Below, in pieces: positions 35,953 through 45,015 of a stretch of DNA of 64,000 bases. A model generated the notes under the pieces. It saw only the letters and a list, made by a program, of their open reading frames with translations, had not been told where the DNA came from and made no database searches. Position numbers and translations under genes: made by a program. The first letter of the stretch is position 1, and every line of letters begins with the position of its first letter. This stretch comes from Fibrobacter sp. UBA4223 (GTDB lineage Bacteria > Fibrobacterota > Fibrobacteria > Fibrobacterales > Fibrobacteraceae), in contig DFTB01000013.1 of NCBI GenBank assembly GCA_002382975.1, positions 22,282-86,281 of the forward strand, read 5' to 3'.

Positions 35953-36026
35953 CACGCCTTTTTGTTTATCGAACAGGATGGGGTTATCACGGAGTAAGGG
36001 CGAATACAACCCAAATAGGCAGCCCG

Positions 36027-39000
36027 ATGATTACAAAAGACAATCTCCGCGAAGTACTAAAGTGCTTAGGCTATAAAGAAACCAAAAACGTATTTAAAAG
36101 AAAATTTAGACAAGGAGCAAGTATTGAAGTAAATTTCAATACTCAAAAAATCACTTATGCTCCAATAGATTCATCTTTTACAGAAGGCTTGTTCCCTACC
36201 AAAGAAAAGCCAGCCAAGGGCTTTATAATTCATAGAAATACAACTCTTGATTTTAGTCATAATGAAAATTATGTATGTCTTATTAGTGTTCATTTTTTAC
36301 TTGAAAAGGGGTACATGCCTGAACACATTATTTTTGAGCCCGCATTTAAAGTAGGACACAACAATAAACCTTCATACGGAGACATTTTAGTTTTTGACAA
36401 AGAATACAACCCTCTAGCATTAATAGAAAATAAAACTTACGGCAACGAGTTTAGTAAAGAATGGAATTTAATGCAGAAAAATGGAGGCCAACTATTTAGT
36501 TATTTAGGCCCCCTTGTCAATCAATTAGGCGCTTGCGAAAATCTAGTTTTGTTCACCTCCGATTTAGACGAAACGAATATAATATACAAGAGCCATATAA
36601 TTACGTTAAGAGATAATGAAAAAAGAATCAAAGAGTTAAGTACAGCCAAAACTTTTGAGCAGGCACAAGGCAAATATTATGAGGTTTGGAGTGATACATA
36701 CGGAAAGTCCTTTGAAACGAAAGGACTGTTCGAATCTGATATTGCGCCTTACTCTATCGGGAAGTTAAAATACACAACAAAAGACTTAAAGGCTTTATCT
36801 CACGCTGAAATAAAACCTATTTTCCATGAATTTGCTACCATTCTTCGCAATCACGCAATTACGGATTTCGAACATTCATTTTATATCCTTATAGACTTAT
36901 TTTTATGTAAAATTACAGACGAAAGAAATAATCCCAATGATTTACAGTTTTATTATAAGGGAATAACGCGAGACACTCCTAAGGAATACTGCAATCGTTT
37001 GTTGAAACTATACCAGTTAGGGAAAAAGCAATTATTTGACATTGATGTTGTAAATAAAGAAGAAAGTGATATTGTACAGGTGTTTTATGATACAGATCGT
37101 TCCGTAACTAATGGACTTTTTGATGGCATAAAAAAGTTATTTGAAGAAATTAAATTTTACAATATCAAAAAATTTAATTTTATAGATGTGGAAAATAAAG
37201 AAGAATTTGAAATGAATTTTCAAATTCTTATAAAGATTGCAGCGCTTATCCAAGACATTAATTTAAGTTGCAGTGAGACGAATCATTTCTTTGGAGACCT
37301 ATTTGAAGGACTTTTGTCAAAAAATGTCCATCAAACAGAGGGGCAATACTTCACGCCATTACCCATAGCAAATTTTATAATTAATTCACTCCCTAATTTT
37401 TCAAAATCAGATGAAATAAAAATATTAGATTACGCTTGCGGAGCAGGGCATTTTCTGACTGAATTTGTAAAATACTATCCCAATGCCAAGTTGTATGGAG
37501 TCGAAAAAAGTCAAACTCTTAGCCAAGTTGCCAAAATAGCAACTATCATAAATGGCGGTAAAGACGCAAACATTATATACAAAGACGCATTAAGTGTTAT
37601 TGATACTAAAATTGCACGTTATCAAGGATTTGACAAAGAAAGTTTTGATTGCATAATCGCAAATCCCCCTTACAGTGTAGACGGCTTCCTTGACACCATA
37701 AATAACAACGATAGGGAACAGTTTGAGCTGACAAAATATGTGGATTCTAAGACTTATCAAGCTCAAGATTCCATTGAATGTTTCTTTATAGAAAGAGCTG
37801 ATCATTTTTTAAAACAATATGGTTTGTTAGGCATAGTTTTGCCGGTATCGGTTCTCACCAATGGTAGCATCTATCTAAAAACAAGGAACATTCTTTTCAA
37901 CAACTTCAATATTTTGGGTATAGTAAGTCTAAACAAAAGGACTTTTGGCTCAACAGGAACAAATACAATCATTCTTTTCGCCCAAAAAGTGAAGAAAAAT
38001 GCAACAGGCCTAGTTAATACATTCATAGCAAAAAAAGACATCACTCAGTATTTGAGTCATAAGGCAATAATTGAATATATAAGCAAACAAGGCTATACTA
38101 AAGACGATTATTTTAAATTCATGCAAGATGGAATTGTAAGTTCTTCTTTGGAGACGAATGAAATTTTTCAAGATTATAGAGAGACTTTTGAATCATCCAA
38201 AGAGTATGAAAAAACATTGTCAAATGTTTCAAGTCCTTCCAAATATAAAGAAGAAAAATTTATCAAATATGCTCAGGAAAAAGAAATAGATAAATTAACA
38301 ACATTCATCCAAGTCTACAATAATAAAGTCATCTTATTGCAATCGCCATCTGATAAAGTTAACAACAAAAGTAATAAAGACGAAGTTGTTCAATTTCTTG
38401 GCTATGATTGGAGTAACAAACGCGGAAGCGAAGGAATAAAATATATAACGGATATCCCTGCGGGAGATGAGGATGACGAGGATGCGGAATTCTTAGAAAC
38501 AATAAATTCTATAAAGAATATAAAAACTCCACTTTATAATCCCAATAATTCTTATGACTATTCAAAATTTTCTTACGCAATCAGAAAGCATATAACAAAG
38601 ATTTGCCAGAAATTCTCGTTTAAGAAAAATACTGAAAATTTGGATCAAGATTTTAACAATGATTTGTCAGAATTATTAAGTTATGAAGATCTAAGTAATT
38701 TAATAGACTTTAATTTAGCAACATTTGATAAAAGAATACGAACGAAACCAGTGGCGCAAACTGACTTGAAGAGCAAATACTCCATTGTAAAACTTGGGAA
38801 AATTGCGCAATCATGGTTTAAGGGACAAGCACTTCAAAAAGACGATCTTAAAGAAAACGGAAAACACCCGTGCATTCATTATGGAGAGTTATACACATAC
38901 AAAGCCATCATAGAATCAATTAAATCTAAAACAGATGTCACTCCAAAGAAGAAATCAGAAAAAGGCGACATTCTCTTCCCAGCTTCAGATGTCACAACAG

Positions 39001-39359
39001 ATGGTCTTGCACGATGTTCCACAATATCAATAAATGATGTTTTGTTAGGATCGGATATAATTGTTTTAAGGCCTAAAAAAATTTATGAAAATGTCAAAAT
39101 AAATAGCGAATTCTTAAGTTTTGTAATTAATCAACAACGTGAGCAATTACTTGCAGTTACAACCGGTTCAAATGTCAAACATTTATCTTCAAGTTCACTA
39201 AAGAACATAAAAATTCCATTACCGCCCAATGATATTCAAGAAAAAGTTGTAAAGGAATGCAAAAAAATTCTAAATGAATTTAATACTACACGAATGGATA
39301 TTGAAATTTACAGAAATAAAATTACCAATATATTCAAGAAAAATAAAGTTGTAGATTAA
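36027..39359 (+). CDS. Single-chain restriction-methylase (type IIG-like)
   Basis: The protein (1110 aa) joins three parts. The N-terminus has a PD-(D/E)XK pattern (YGDILVF with Asp 119, then LIENK with Glu 134 and Lys 136). The middle is an N6-adenine methyltransferase with motif I (ILDYACGAGHF, about residue 466) and motif IV NPPY (about 545). The C-terminus (about 920-1100) resembles a type I specificity (HsdS) target-recognition domain ending in KIPLPPNDIQEKVV. Thus DNA cutting, methylation and recognition sit on one chain. The gene is strongly AT-rich, in contrast to core neighbours, pointing to acquisition. The ATG at 36027 has only a weak ribosome site; earlier in-frame codons run into the RNA candidate. 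Confidence 0.88.
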   Translation: MITKDNLREVLKCLGYKETKNVFKRKFRQGASIEVNFNTQKITYAPIDSSFTEGLFPTKEKPAKGFIIHRNTTLDFSHNENYVCLISVHFLLEKGYMPEHIIFEPAFKVGHNNKPSYGDILVFDKEYNPLALIENKTYGNEFSKEWNLMQKNGGQLFSYLGPLVNQLGACENLVLFTSDLDETNIIYKSHIITLRDNEKRIKELSTAKTFEQAQGKYYEVWSDTYGKSFETKGLFESDIAPYSIGKLKYTTKDLKALSHAEIKPIFHEFATILRNHAITDFEHSFYILIDLFLCKITDERNNPNDLQFYYKGITRDTPKEYCNRLLKLYQLGKKQLFDIDVVNKEESDIVQVFYDTDRSVTNGLFDGIKKLFEEIKFYNIKKFNFIDVENKEEFEMNFQILIKIAALIQDINLSCSETNHFFGDLFEGLLSKNVHQTEGQYFTPLPIANFIINSLPNFSKSDEIKILDYACGAGHFLTEFVKYYPNAKLYGVEKSQTLSQVAKIATIINGGKDANIIYKDALSVIDTKIARYQGFDKESFDCIIANPPYSVDGFLDTINNNDREQFELTKYVDSKTYQAQDSIECFFIERADHFLKQYGLLGIVLPVSVLTNGSIYLKTRNILFNNFNILGIVSLNKRTFGSTGTNTIILFAQKVKKNATGLVNTFIAKKDITQYLSHKAIIEYISKQGYTKDDYFKFMQDGIVSSSLETNEIFQDYRETFESSKEYEKTLSNVSSPSKYKEEKFIKYAQEKEIDKLTTFIQVYNNKVILLQSPSDKVNNKSNKDEVVQFLGYDWSNKRGSEGIKYITDIPAGDEDDEDAEFLETINSIKNIKTPLYNPNNSYDYSKFSYAIRKHITKICQKFSFKKNTENLDQDFNNDLSELLSYEDLSNLIDFNLATFDKRIRTKPVAQTDLKSKYSIVKLGKIAQSWFKGQALQKDDLKENGKHPCIHYGELYTYKAIIESIKSKTDVTPKKKSEKGDILFPASDVTTDGLARCSTISINDVLLGSDIIVLRPKKIYENVKINSEFLSFVINQQREQLLAVTTGSNVKHLSSSSLKNIKIPLPPNDIQEKVVKECKKILNEFNTTRMDIEIYRNKITNIFKKNKVVD

Positions 39360-39384
39360 ACAACATCTTTATCACTCCCTTTAT

Positions 39385-39480
39385 TAGATGAGCCTGGGGC
39401 TTTGCTCCGGAACAAGTCCGGGGCAGACTCTAGGCAGCACCTGAGCCCCCGCTCTGCTTCGACAAGCTCAGCACGGCGGA
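39385..39480. repeat. Palindromic repeat patch after the restriction gene
   Basis: CCTGGGGCTTTGCTCCGGAAC and GTCCGGGGCAG form an imperfect palindrome, followed by the common repeat word GCTTCGACAAGCTCAGCAC (a close relative lies at 56452-56471). It overlaps the 3' end of the convergent ATPase gene. Confidence 0.6.
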
Positions 39481-40787
39481 AGGGGTAGCGAAATATCTAG
39501 CAGTCCATCCAGTCTATCTGCCATAAAGAGCGGGATGTTTAGGATCTTTCCGTCGCGGGAGAGGTTGCGCATCGAGAATCGCACCATCAGGGGTGCGTCG
39601 TACTGTTTGTCGTAATACTTGATGCTGGTTGCTTTGATGTTTGTGCCCGCCTTGGCTTCAATGGGGATAATCGTGTTTTCTTTTTGGATAATGAAATCGA
39701 CTTCGTGGAAGTTGTCGCTCCAGTAACGCGGTGCGACATCAAACATCCCCGACAAATTCTGCAATACAAAATTTTCGGTGAGAGCACCCTTGAATTCCGT
39801 AAACAGGCGGTTCTGTTCGGCAAATGCCGAAGTCGCAAGCCCCGCTTTTTTTCGCAATAGTCCGACGTCGCTCATGTATATTTTGAAAGATGTCAAGTCA
39901 TCGTAGGCGGATATTGGGAGGCCCGGTTTCGTGGAACGGAAAACTTTCTTCACGAGATTCGCGTTGTTGAGCCAATTCAGGGCGTTCTCGTATTCCCTGG
40001 CGCGCGCACCGGGCTTTACGGCCGAATACAGGAACTTCTTGTTTTCGCGGGAAAGTTGCGACGGTAGCGAATCCCAAATGTATTGAATTTTCGGCACGTC
40101 GGTTTTGTCCGCATGCTTTGCAAAATCCGCTTCGTAAGCTGTTAGAATATCAGAAAGAACCTTGTCGACGGCGGCGACGTCTTGATCTTCGACCCAGTTA
40201 AGTACAGATTCCGGCATGCCGCCTGTCACAAAGTACGTTTTCAATTTTTCTTCTAGCGGTCCCATGAATGCCTGCGGAATATTCTCCGGTGTTTCGATGG
40301 TGTCAAGGTATTCAACAAGGTTCTTGTCTCCACTCGCAAGCAAGAACTCGGTGAATGTCATGGGATGCATATCCAAAAATTCAACCTTGCCCACGGGGAA
40401 TCCGGATGCAAGCTTCAATCCTAAAAGAGAGCCGGCGCCGACAACGCTATATCGCGGAGCGTCTTCGCAAAAATACTTCAATGAGTTTAAAGCGCTTTCG
40501 CAAGTCTGGATTTCGTCAAAGATGATCAGCGTGTTCTCGGTTATCTTTTTTCCGCTCGCCATTGCGAGGTTCGCAAGGATGCGCTTTACGTCTTTGGTCT
40601 GCTCGAAAAACTGCCTGTATTCGATTTGCTTGTCAAAATCGATGTGGAGAAAACCGTCTGGGAAAGATTTGCCAAATTCCTTCAACACCCAGGTCTTGCC
40701 CACTTGACGGGCGCCGCGCACAAGCAGGGGCTTGCGCCTTTTGGAAGTTTTCCACTTATTCAGTTTTTCAAGGATGATGCGTTTCAT
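39468..40787 (-). CDS. AAA_14/DUF4143 ATPase
   Basis: The 439-aa protein has a P-loop at the N-terminus (RGARQVGKTWVL, residues 24-35), Walker B LIIFDEIQTC (about 88-97) and sensor-like VVGAGSLLG, then a C-terminal DUF4143 domain that includes a restriction-like EVDFIIQ...IPIEAKAG segment (Asp and Glu-x-Lys). Such proteins are frequent in gut bacteria in many copies and their role is not known; one idea is a nuclease-linked switch. It has its own upstream region with repeated GTGATTTT words, which may be operators. Confidence 0.88.
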   Translation of the reverse strand: MKRIILEKLNKWKTSKRRKPLLVRGARQVGKTWVLKEFGKSFPDGFLHIDFDKQIEYRQFFEQTKDVKRILANLAMASGKKITENTLIIFDEIQTCESALNSLKYFCEDAPRYSVVGAGSLLGLKLASGFPVGKVEFLDMHPMTFTEFLLASGDKNLVEYLDTIETPENIPQAFMGPLEEKLKTYFVTGGMPESVLNWVEDQDVAAVDKVLSDILTAYEADFAKHADKTDVPKIQYIWDSLPSQLSRENKKFLYSAVKPGARAREYENALNWLNNANLVKKVFRSTKPGLPISAYDDLTSFKIYMSDVGLLRKKAGLATSAFAEQNRLFTEFKGALTENFVLQNLSGMFDVAPRYWSDNFHEVDFIIQKENTIIPIEAKAGTNIKATSIKYYDKQYDAPLMVRFSMRNLSRDGKILNIPLFMADRLDGLLDISLPLPPC

Positions 40788-40811
40788 GCCTTAAATATAG
40801 GATGTTTTTAC

Positions 40812-40883
40812 TCGAAAATCACATAAAATTATAAAAAAGTGTGATTTTTCCCACGAAAAAACATTAAAAAATGTGATTTTCGA
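40812..40883. promoter_or_regulatory. Inverted repeat upstream of the AAA_14 gene
   Basis: TCGAAAATCACAT (40812-40824) and its exact inverse ATGTGATTTTCGA (40871-40883) flank a central copy, AGTGTGATTTTTCCCA (40839 onward). Three repeated GTGATTTT words about 20-30 bp apart close to a gene start look like a regulator-binding array. Confidence 0.5.
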
Positions 40884-40922
40884 CGTGAACGCACTTTTCC
40901 TACCGAATTATTGGCCCTTGGC

Positions 40923-40948
40923 TGCACTTTTTCCACCGAAAAAGTGCA
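40923..40948. terminator. Perfect hairpin between the AAA_14 gene and the unknown gene cluster
   Basis: TGCACTTTTT-CCACCG-AAAAAGTGCA is a 10-bp perfect stem with a 6-nt loop, lying just beyond the 3' end of the leftward operon that ends at 41005. It is probably that operon's terminator, although no long T-run follows. Confidence 0.45.
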
Positions 40949-41004
40949 AAACTACCGATTTTAGGGTGTAAAAAGGGGCATTTTTTCGCCTTTTTCATCA
41001 AGCC

Positions 41005-41817
41005 TCACTTTATGTTGCCCTTTTTCTGCTGTTCCTTTTCCCAATTCCGTGCATATTCTTCCGCCTCTTTTTGCAAAGTTTTCAGGCACTTGCGGAGCTG
41101 TAGAGCATATTTCTTGGGCACTGGGAGCGAAGGGGGCATCACGTTAACCACGGCGGGGTGGTAATGTGAATAGCCGATTTCGCCATCTTTATCCATATCG
41201 TAATAAACGATAGAATAGCTGTCGTCAGTATCGTCCGGATGAACCCGCGGAATTTTTCCGAATGTCTTGCGATACCGTTTCCAGATCACCTTCATACGTT
41301 CCTTTGTCGGAGGCATTTGCCACACAATACCCAATTCGACAAAGCGTTCACCAGCAATCTCCACAATATCGCCTTCCTTAATAGGAATCGAGCTCAAGTC
41401 GCGTCCATAGAAACCGGTGTTTCCCAGGTCATCACCTTGGTCGTCATGCCAACGAATGCACGAAACCTTGCTCACCTGCCAAAGCGATCCGTCCCTGAGG
41501 TAGCGCCAAACCGTAAGATAGTCACCCTTGCCTATCATACAGCCCAATGGTTTTTCCTCCACGACAAAACTGTAAAGCTTGCACCACCTTTCGGTATTAA
41601 CCTCGCCCGCAATTCGCCTAACTCGCATTTCGGCCTCGCGCAATGTCCGAAAATAGCCCGTTTCCACACACCAGATGTCAACGCCCGGGAGGGCAGAACC
41701 GGCACGTTTCAATTCGTCCTCGTCAATCTGGTAGGAGGGTTTCTCACCATAGGTCCCATACGTGTATACACGCAGAACAAAGATGCTTTCGAACTTGGGT
41801 TTAGATTGCTTTTTCAT
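41005..41817 (-). CDS. Unknown protein, paralogue of the gene at 44245
   Basis: I do not recognise a family. The protein (270 aa) shares with the 201-aa product at 44245 the opening MKKQ...SIFVLxVY, then GYFxTLRxAE, RYLxDGSLW, EGDIVEIA...VELGIV and the ending PVxKKYAxxLRxxLK. No membrane segment is seen. The last about 30 residues are a basic helix. It follows the gene at 41827 by 9 bp, in an operon with that gene and the one at 42481. Confidence 0.78.
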   Translation of the reverse strand: MKKQSKPKFESIFVLRVYTYGTYGEKPSYQIDEDELKRAGSALPGVDIWCVETGYFRTLREAEMRVRRIAGEVNTERWCKLYSFVVEEKPLGCMIGKGDYLTVWRYLRDGSLWQVSKVSCIRWHDDQGDDLGNTGFYGRDLSSIPIKEGDIVEIAGERFVELGIVWQMPPTKERMKVIWKRYRKTFGKIPRVHPDDTDDSYSIVYYDMDKDGEIGYSHYHPAVVNVMPPSLPVPKKYALQLRKCLKTLQKEAEEYARNWEKEQQKKGNIK

Positions 41818-41826
41818 AGTAAGTCT

Positions 41827-42462
41827 CTATATATAAATCTCCGTGTGTACATAAAAATCTTCCAATTTCATGCGCATGGCATCTTCTAGGGAATAGCAAC
41901 CATCGGCGAAGAACTTGTGCATGGCAAAACAGATATATTCATTCTTGAATTCAGGAAGTTCCAAGCACTCGATGTTCCAGCTCAGTTCCTCGTGCCAGGC
42001 GTTCAACTCCTTGTATTCGGCAGGGACCTTTTCAGGAGCATCCCTAATATGGACTTCAAAACGATTCCCCCTGTCGTAGGAATCGTATAGTCCGGCAACT
42101 TCACCTTCCCAATCTTCTTCGGATTCGTAAATGATTTTACTTTCTATGCAAAAAGTCTTGTAGTAGGCCTTGCCCTGCTCCATAAGCGCAGTCAAATCCT
42201 TGTACATATTAAATGCGGTTTTGGCGCATTCGTCCTGGAGTTCGTAAAGTCGCCGGTTCAGCCGCAACAGCTTAGCGATATTTTCCTTGCTGTGTTCGAA
42301 GCGGGCGTTGGCCTTGACTTTGCGCGCCAGAAGTTGCATTTCCTGGTGGAGCCTGCATTCCATTTCGGTTTCCTTTTGAGCCTTTATCCAGCGAGAATCC
42401 TCAATTAACAGGTCGATTATGCCGTTCACGTATTCAGGGCTTCTGCGATCTTCGTATTTCAT
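41827..42462 (-). CDS. Unknown helical protein
   Basis: The protein (211 aa) is acidic and mostly helical. A coiled-coil region (about residues 30-95) includes ECRLHQEMQLLARKV, and a C-terminal globular part includes WHEELSWNIECLELPE. No catalytic motif or signal is visible. It lies 18 bp after the gene at 42481 and 9 bp before the gene at 41005, all on the minus strand. A GGGGTAA sits before the ATG. Confidence 0.72.
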   Translation of the reverse strand: MKYEDRRSPEYVNGIIDLLIEDSRWIKAQKETEMECRLHQEMQLLARKVKANARFEHSKENIAKLLRLNRRLYELQDECAKTAFNMYKDLTALMEQGKAYYKTFCIESKIIYESEEDWEGEVAGLYDSYDRGNRFEVHIRDAPEKVPAEYKELNAWHEELSWNIECLELPEFKNEYICFAMHKFFADGCYSLEDAMRMKLEDFYVHTEIYI

Positions 42463-42480
42463 GGATTTACCCCTTCGCTA

Positions 42481-43077
42481 CTAGCAAACGAATTCTTTTA
42501 AGTCCCTCAATTCCTGAATCTTTTCTGGCAAGAATTTTTCAAGGCATTCCTTTTGCAAGGCGAAAACCCTGCGGATATCGTCTTCGAGCATGCCCGCTTC
42601 CATAATCCTCATATCGCCCTGGGCTTCATCAGCGTATTTATTGAGCCATTTTTGCGAGGCTTCGCCGAATTCACGCCAAAGTGATGATGTGGGGAACCAT
42701 TCCGCAATGCTCGTAAGCGCAAACTTGTGGGTATCCTGCAGAATACCCCGCCGGTCCTCCATTTCCTGGCACTTGGCCTCGTCTACGAGGGCGACAATTT
42801 CTTGCATTCTTTCGTAAGCGGCGATGGCACGCGACAGCTTGTTGTTTGCGACCGCCTTCGGATTGTTCTTGTCCAGGCCCTCCGTTTCCGGAAATTCCTT
42901 TTCGGCCGGGGCCCTAGCCGGATCGAACTCGTCGTCCCCTTCTTCGAATTCCAGGTCCAGCGAGTCGAACAGGTAGCCGTAAAACTCCCGGACATAGTTA
43001 TAGTAGCGGAACGCCTTAGACAGTTCCAGGCCCGCTCGGGTAAAGACCGTGTGCTCACTTCTGTTTTCTTCGTTCAT
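42481..43077 (-). CDS. Unknown acidic helical protein
   Basis: The protein (198 aa) has an acidic patch (about residues 43-60: LEFEEGDDEFDPARAPAE) and helical flanks. No known domain is recognised. AAGGAG precedes the ATG, and the TTGTCG-N11-TATATT site at 43102-43124 lies 24 bp upstream. It is the first gene of a three-gene operon (43077 to 41005). Confidence 0.72.
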   Translation of the reverse strand: MNEENRSEHTVFTRAGLELSKAFRYYNYVREFYGYLFDSLDLEFEEGDDEFDPARAPAEKEFPETEGLDKNNPKAVANNKLSRAIAAYERMQEIVALVDEAKCQEMEDRRGILQDTHKFALTSIAEWFPTSSLWREFGEASQKWLNKYADEAQGDMRIMEAGMLEDDIRRVFALQKECLEKFLPEKIQELRDLKEFVC

Positions 43078-43101
43078 AAAGACTCCTTTGTCTATATGTT
43101 A

Positions 43102-43124
43102 AATATAAACCGCGCATGCGACAA
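43102..43124 (-). promoter_or_regulatory. TTGTCG-N11-TATATT promoter-like site (43077 operon)
   Basis: On the minus strand TTGTCG (43119-43124) and TATATT (43102-43107) are 11 nt apart, 24 bp before the start codon. Confidence 0.7.
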
Positions 43125-43128
43125 ATGT

Positions 43129-43938
43129 TTACGCGTTCGGGTTGACCTCCCCCGCTTCGATTTGCGTCTGGAACTCCTTCATCTTCAGCTCGTTGATCAT
43201 GGTTTCGAGGTTACAGGGTTCGCCATCGCCATGCAATTCGGAACCCGCCTTGTTCCATTTCGCATCGTTCCCTTCGGTCACCTTCTTGTTGTAATTTACC
43301 TCGGCAAATGTCCAATTGGCGACAATTTTCCTTGAAACCGTTTCAATATCCTTGTCCATCATTATGCGCAGCAGGCCGTAGTAACCGCCAAAGCTACGGT
43401 TCTTGACGCGAATTTCCTTCTTGCATGTGGGGCAAATCGCCGTCGCCTGTGAGCACCCCGAAAGGGGCGAACCCGAAAAAGAGCGGATGACAGCCGTTCC
43501 GCCGCACTTGCATTCCGCCTTGAATTGGGCATTATCCCAGATTTCGAGGAGCGAATAAAGCTTGAGATTGATGTTGACGAGAGTGCCCGCAAAATTGAAC
43601 ATCTTCGTGGTGGCAAATGGCCCCACATAAAGCCCGCCTCCACGAATAAGGTAATGCGCGTCGATGTTCGCGTAGCGCGGGGTCCCGCGAATTTCGTCCC
43701 TGTGACGCAGAATCAGGTCCAGATTGTCGTAGAAAAGCACATACTTGCGTTCGCAACTTTTCTTCATGAGTTCCTGCATTTCTGCCTGCTCCCTTTTCTC
43801 CTGTTCCATCTCGTCGCTGACAAGATTGAGTCCCATCGCCTGACGCTTGCAGAAATCCGCAAAGGTTTCGCGCTTGTTATTCGGCTCCGCCGGGAAATAC
43901 GGGAAGGGTTTAGAGTCGTCGATATGTATTACCGCCAT
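43129..43938 (-). CDS. Unknown protein with zinc-ribbon-like Cys cluster
   Basis: The protein (269 aa) starts MAVIHIDDSKPFPYF and contains a Cys-rich insert at about residues 153-186 (ECKCGG, later AICPTCKK) that looks like a zinc ribbon. The rest is unrecognised. A strong AGGAGG precedes the ATG at 43938; the frame is open further upstream but without a site. Its TTGTCG-type promoter-like site is 44056-44078, about 117 bp away, the only one in the set with a long leader apart from those of the AAA and RNA units. Confidence 0.75.
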   Translation of the reverse strand: MAVIHIDDSKPFPYFPAEPNNKRETFADFCKRQAMGLNLVSDEMEQEKREQAEMQELMKKSCERKYVLFYDNLDLILRHRDEIRGTPRYANIDAHYLIRGGGLYVGPFATTKMFNFAGTLVNINLKLYSLLEIWDNAQFKAECKCGGTAVIRSFSGSPLSGCSQATAICPTCKKEIRVKNRSFGGYYGLLRIMMDKDIETVSRKIVANWTFAEVNYNKKVTEGNDAKWNKAGSELHGDGEPCNLETMINELKMKEFQTQIEAGEVNPNA

Positions 43939-44055
43939 AAGTGACCTCCTGTCAAAGGCGTTGAGTTTGCGCAGCAAAGCTACATTGGCTGCCGTATTAT
44001 ATTATATTATCGCTTATTTATGCATAAATGTAAATATACGCATAAACATAAAAGC

Positions 44056-44078
44056 AATATACAAATCCCATGCGACAA
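44056..44078 (-). promoter_or_regulatory. TTGTCG-N11-TATATT promoter-like site (43938 gene)
   Basis: On the minus strand TTGTCG (44073-44078) and TATATT (44056-44061) are 11 nt apart. Confidence 0.7.
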
Positions 44079-44106
44079 ATACCGCCACAATTTTGTCATT
44101 TTTTAG

Positions 44107-44134
44107 GGATTTTCGTAAAAAAAAACGAAAATCC
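44107..44134. terminator. Hairpin between the unknown genes at 43938 and 44245
   Basis: GGATTTTCGT, eight A, then ACGAAAATCC form a perfect 10-bp stem; a second small hairpin (CAGCA...TGCTG) lies at 44143-44158. They sit downstream of the leftward gene at 44245-44850 and probably terminate it. Confidence 0.55.
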
Positions 44135-44244
44135 AGCCTTTTCAGCAGGATTTTGCTGTTTTTACTTGCATTTATCTCTCTAGATTTATAGAGTTAATAC
44201 ATAATTTAAGCTTTATTTCTTTTAATTAAATGAATTAACAATCT

Positions 44245-44850
44245 CTAGAACGGAAGTTCGTCCACAGATTCCGTTTTCGCCTGCTTGAGTCCACGGCGGA
44301 GTGCCGCGGCATATTTTTTCTGGACAGGGAAAGAGGTTGGGAGGACATAGGCCGCATAACCAAAACGACCGCAAAATTCAGAGGACTCGTTTTCGTCAAG
44401 GTTAAAGGTAACCACGGTATAGAAGCCATCGGCATCGTCAAAGCATTGAACAATTCCAAGTTCAACATAGTCGTCATAGGCAATCTCGACGATGTCGCCT
44501 TCATTGAACTTTGCAGTCTTGTCGCCGCCCGTGCACCATAGCGAGCCGTCATTCAGGTAACGTCGAATCGAAAGGGGCGCACACGTATCGACAAGGCAAT
44601 CCTGCGGCATTTCCTTGATGACAAAACCATGAATGTCTTCGTGTTTTCTGCGAAGAGTTTTTTTGATGTTGTTTTCAGCATCACGCAAGGTTTCGAAATA
44701 CCCGACCTTCGTTTGCCAAGTGAGGGCACATGGGCCAGCGCAACTGCACCATCTCCCCTTGTAGATGTGATACGCATGACTTTCGCCGGGTGCAAATTCG
44801 TAAACTTCCAGGACGAAAATGCTTTTTGTCTGTTCTGTTTGTTTTTTCAT
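44245..44850 (-). CDS. Unknown protein, short paralogue of the gene at 41005
   Basis: The protein (201 aa) is a shorter relative of the product at 41005: it shares SIFVLEVY, GYFETLRDAE, RYLNDGSLW, EGDIVEIA...VELGIV and SFPVQKKYAAALRRGLK. It lacks the insert between EGDIVEIA and the C-terminus. A Cys cluster (RWCSCAGPC) is present near residue 40. The start at 44850 has AGGGA upstream and lies 24 bp after the TATATT of its promoter-like site; the frame is open to 44883. Confidence 0.78.
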   Translation of the reverse strand: MKKQTEQTKSIFVLEVYEFAPGESHAYHIYKGRWCSCAGPCALTWQTKVGYFETLRDAENNIKKTLRRKHEDIHGFVIKEMPQDCLVDTCAPLSIRRYLNDGSLWCTGGDKTAKFNEGDIVEIAYDDYVELGIVQCFDDADGFYTVVTFNLDENESSEFCGRFGYAAYVLPTSFPVQKKYAAALRRGLKQAKTESVDELPF

Positions 44851-44874
44851 GGTGATCCCTAGACTTATAAGGCA

Positions 44875-44897
44875 AATATACAACAGGAATGCGACAA
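44875..44897 (-). promoter_or_regulatory. TTGTCG-N11-TATATT promoter-like site (44850 gene)
   Basis: On the minus strand TTGTCG (44892-44897) and TATATT (44875-44880) are 11 nt apart, 24 bp before the start codon at 44850. Confidence 0.7.
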
Positions 44898-45015
44898 TTA
44901 AAGACGCATATGGCGTTGGTTGCTTAAATCACAAAAAAATAGAGAAAACATTTTTTAATTTTAGTGTATATTTATAGAAACGACAATTGGCTTGATAAAG
45001 CTAAAGGAGAAAAAG

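Noticed and set aside
35728..36026. Retron-type RNA
   Set aside because: A structured RNA precedes a gene, but no reverse transcriptase is encoded nearby; the gene is a restriction-methylase.
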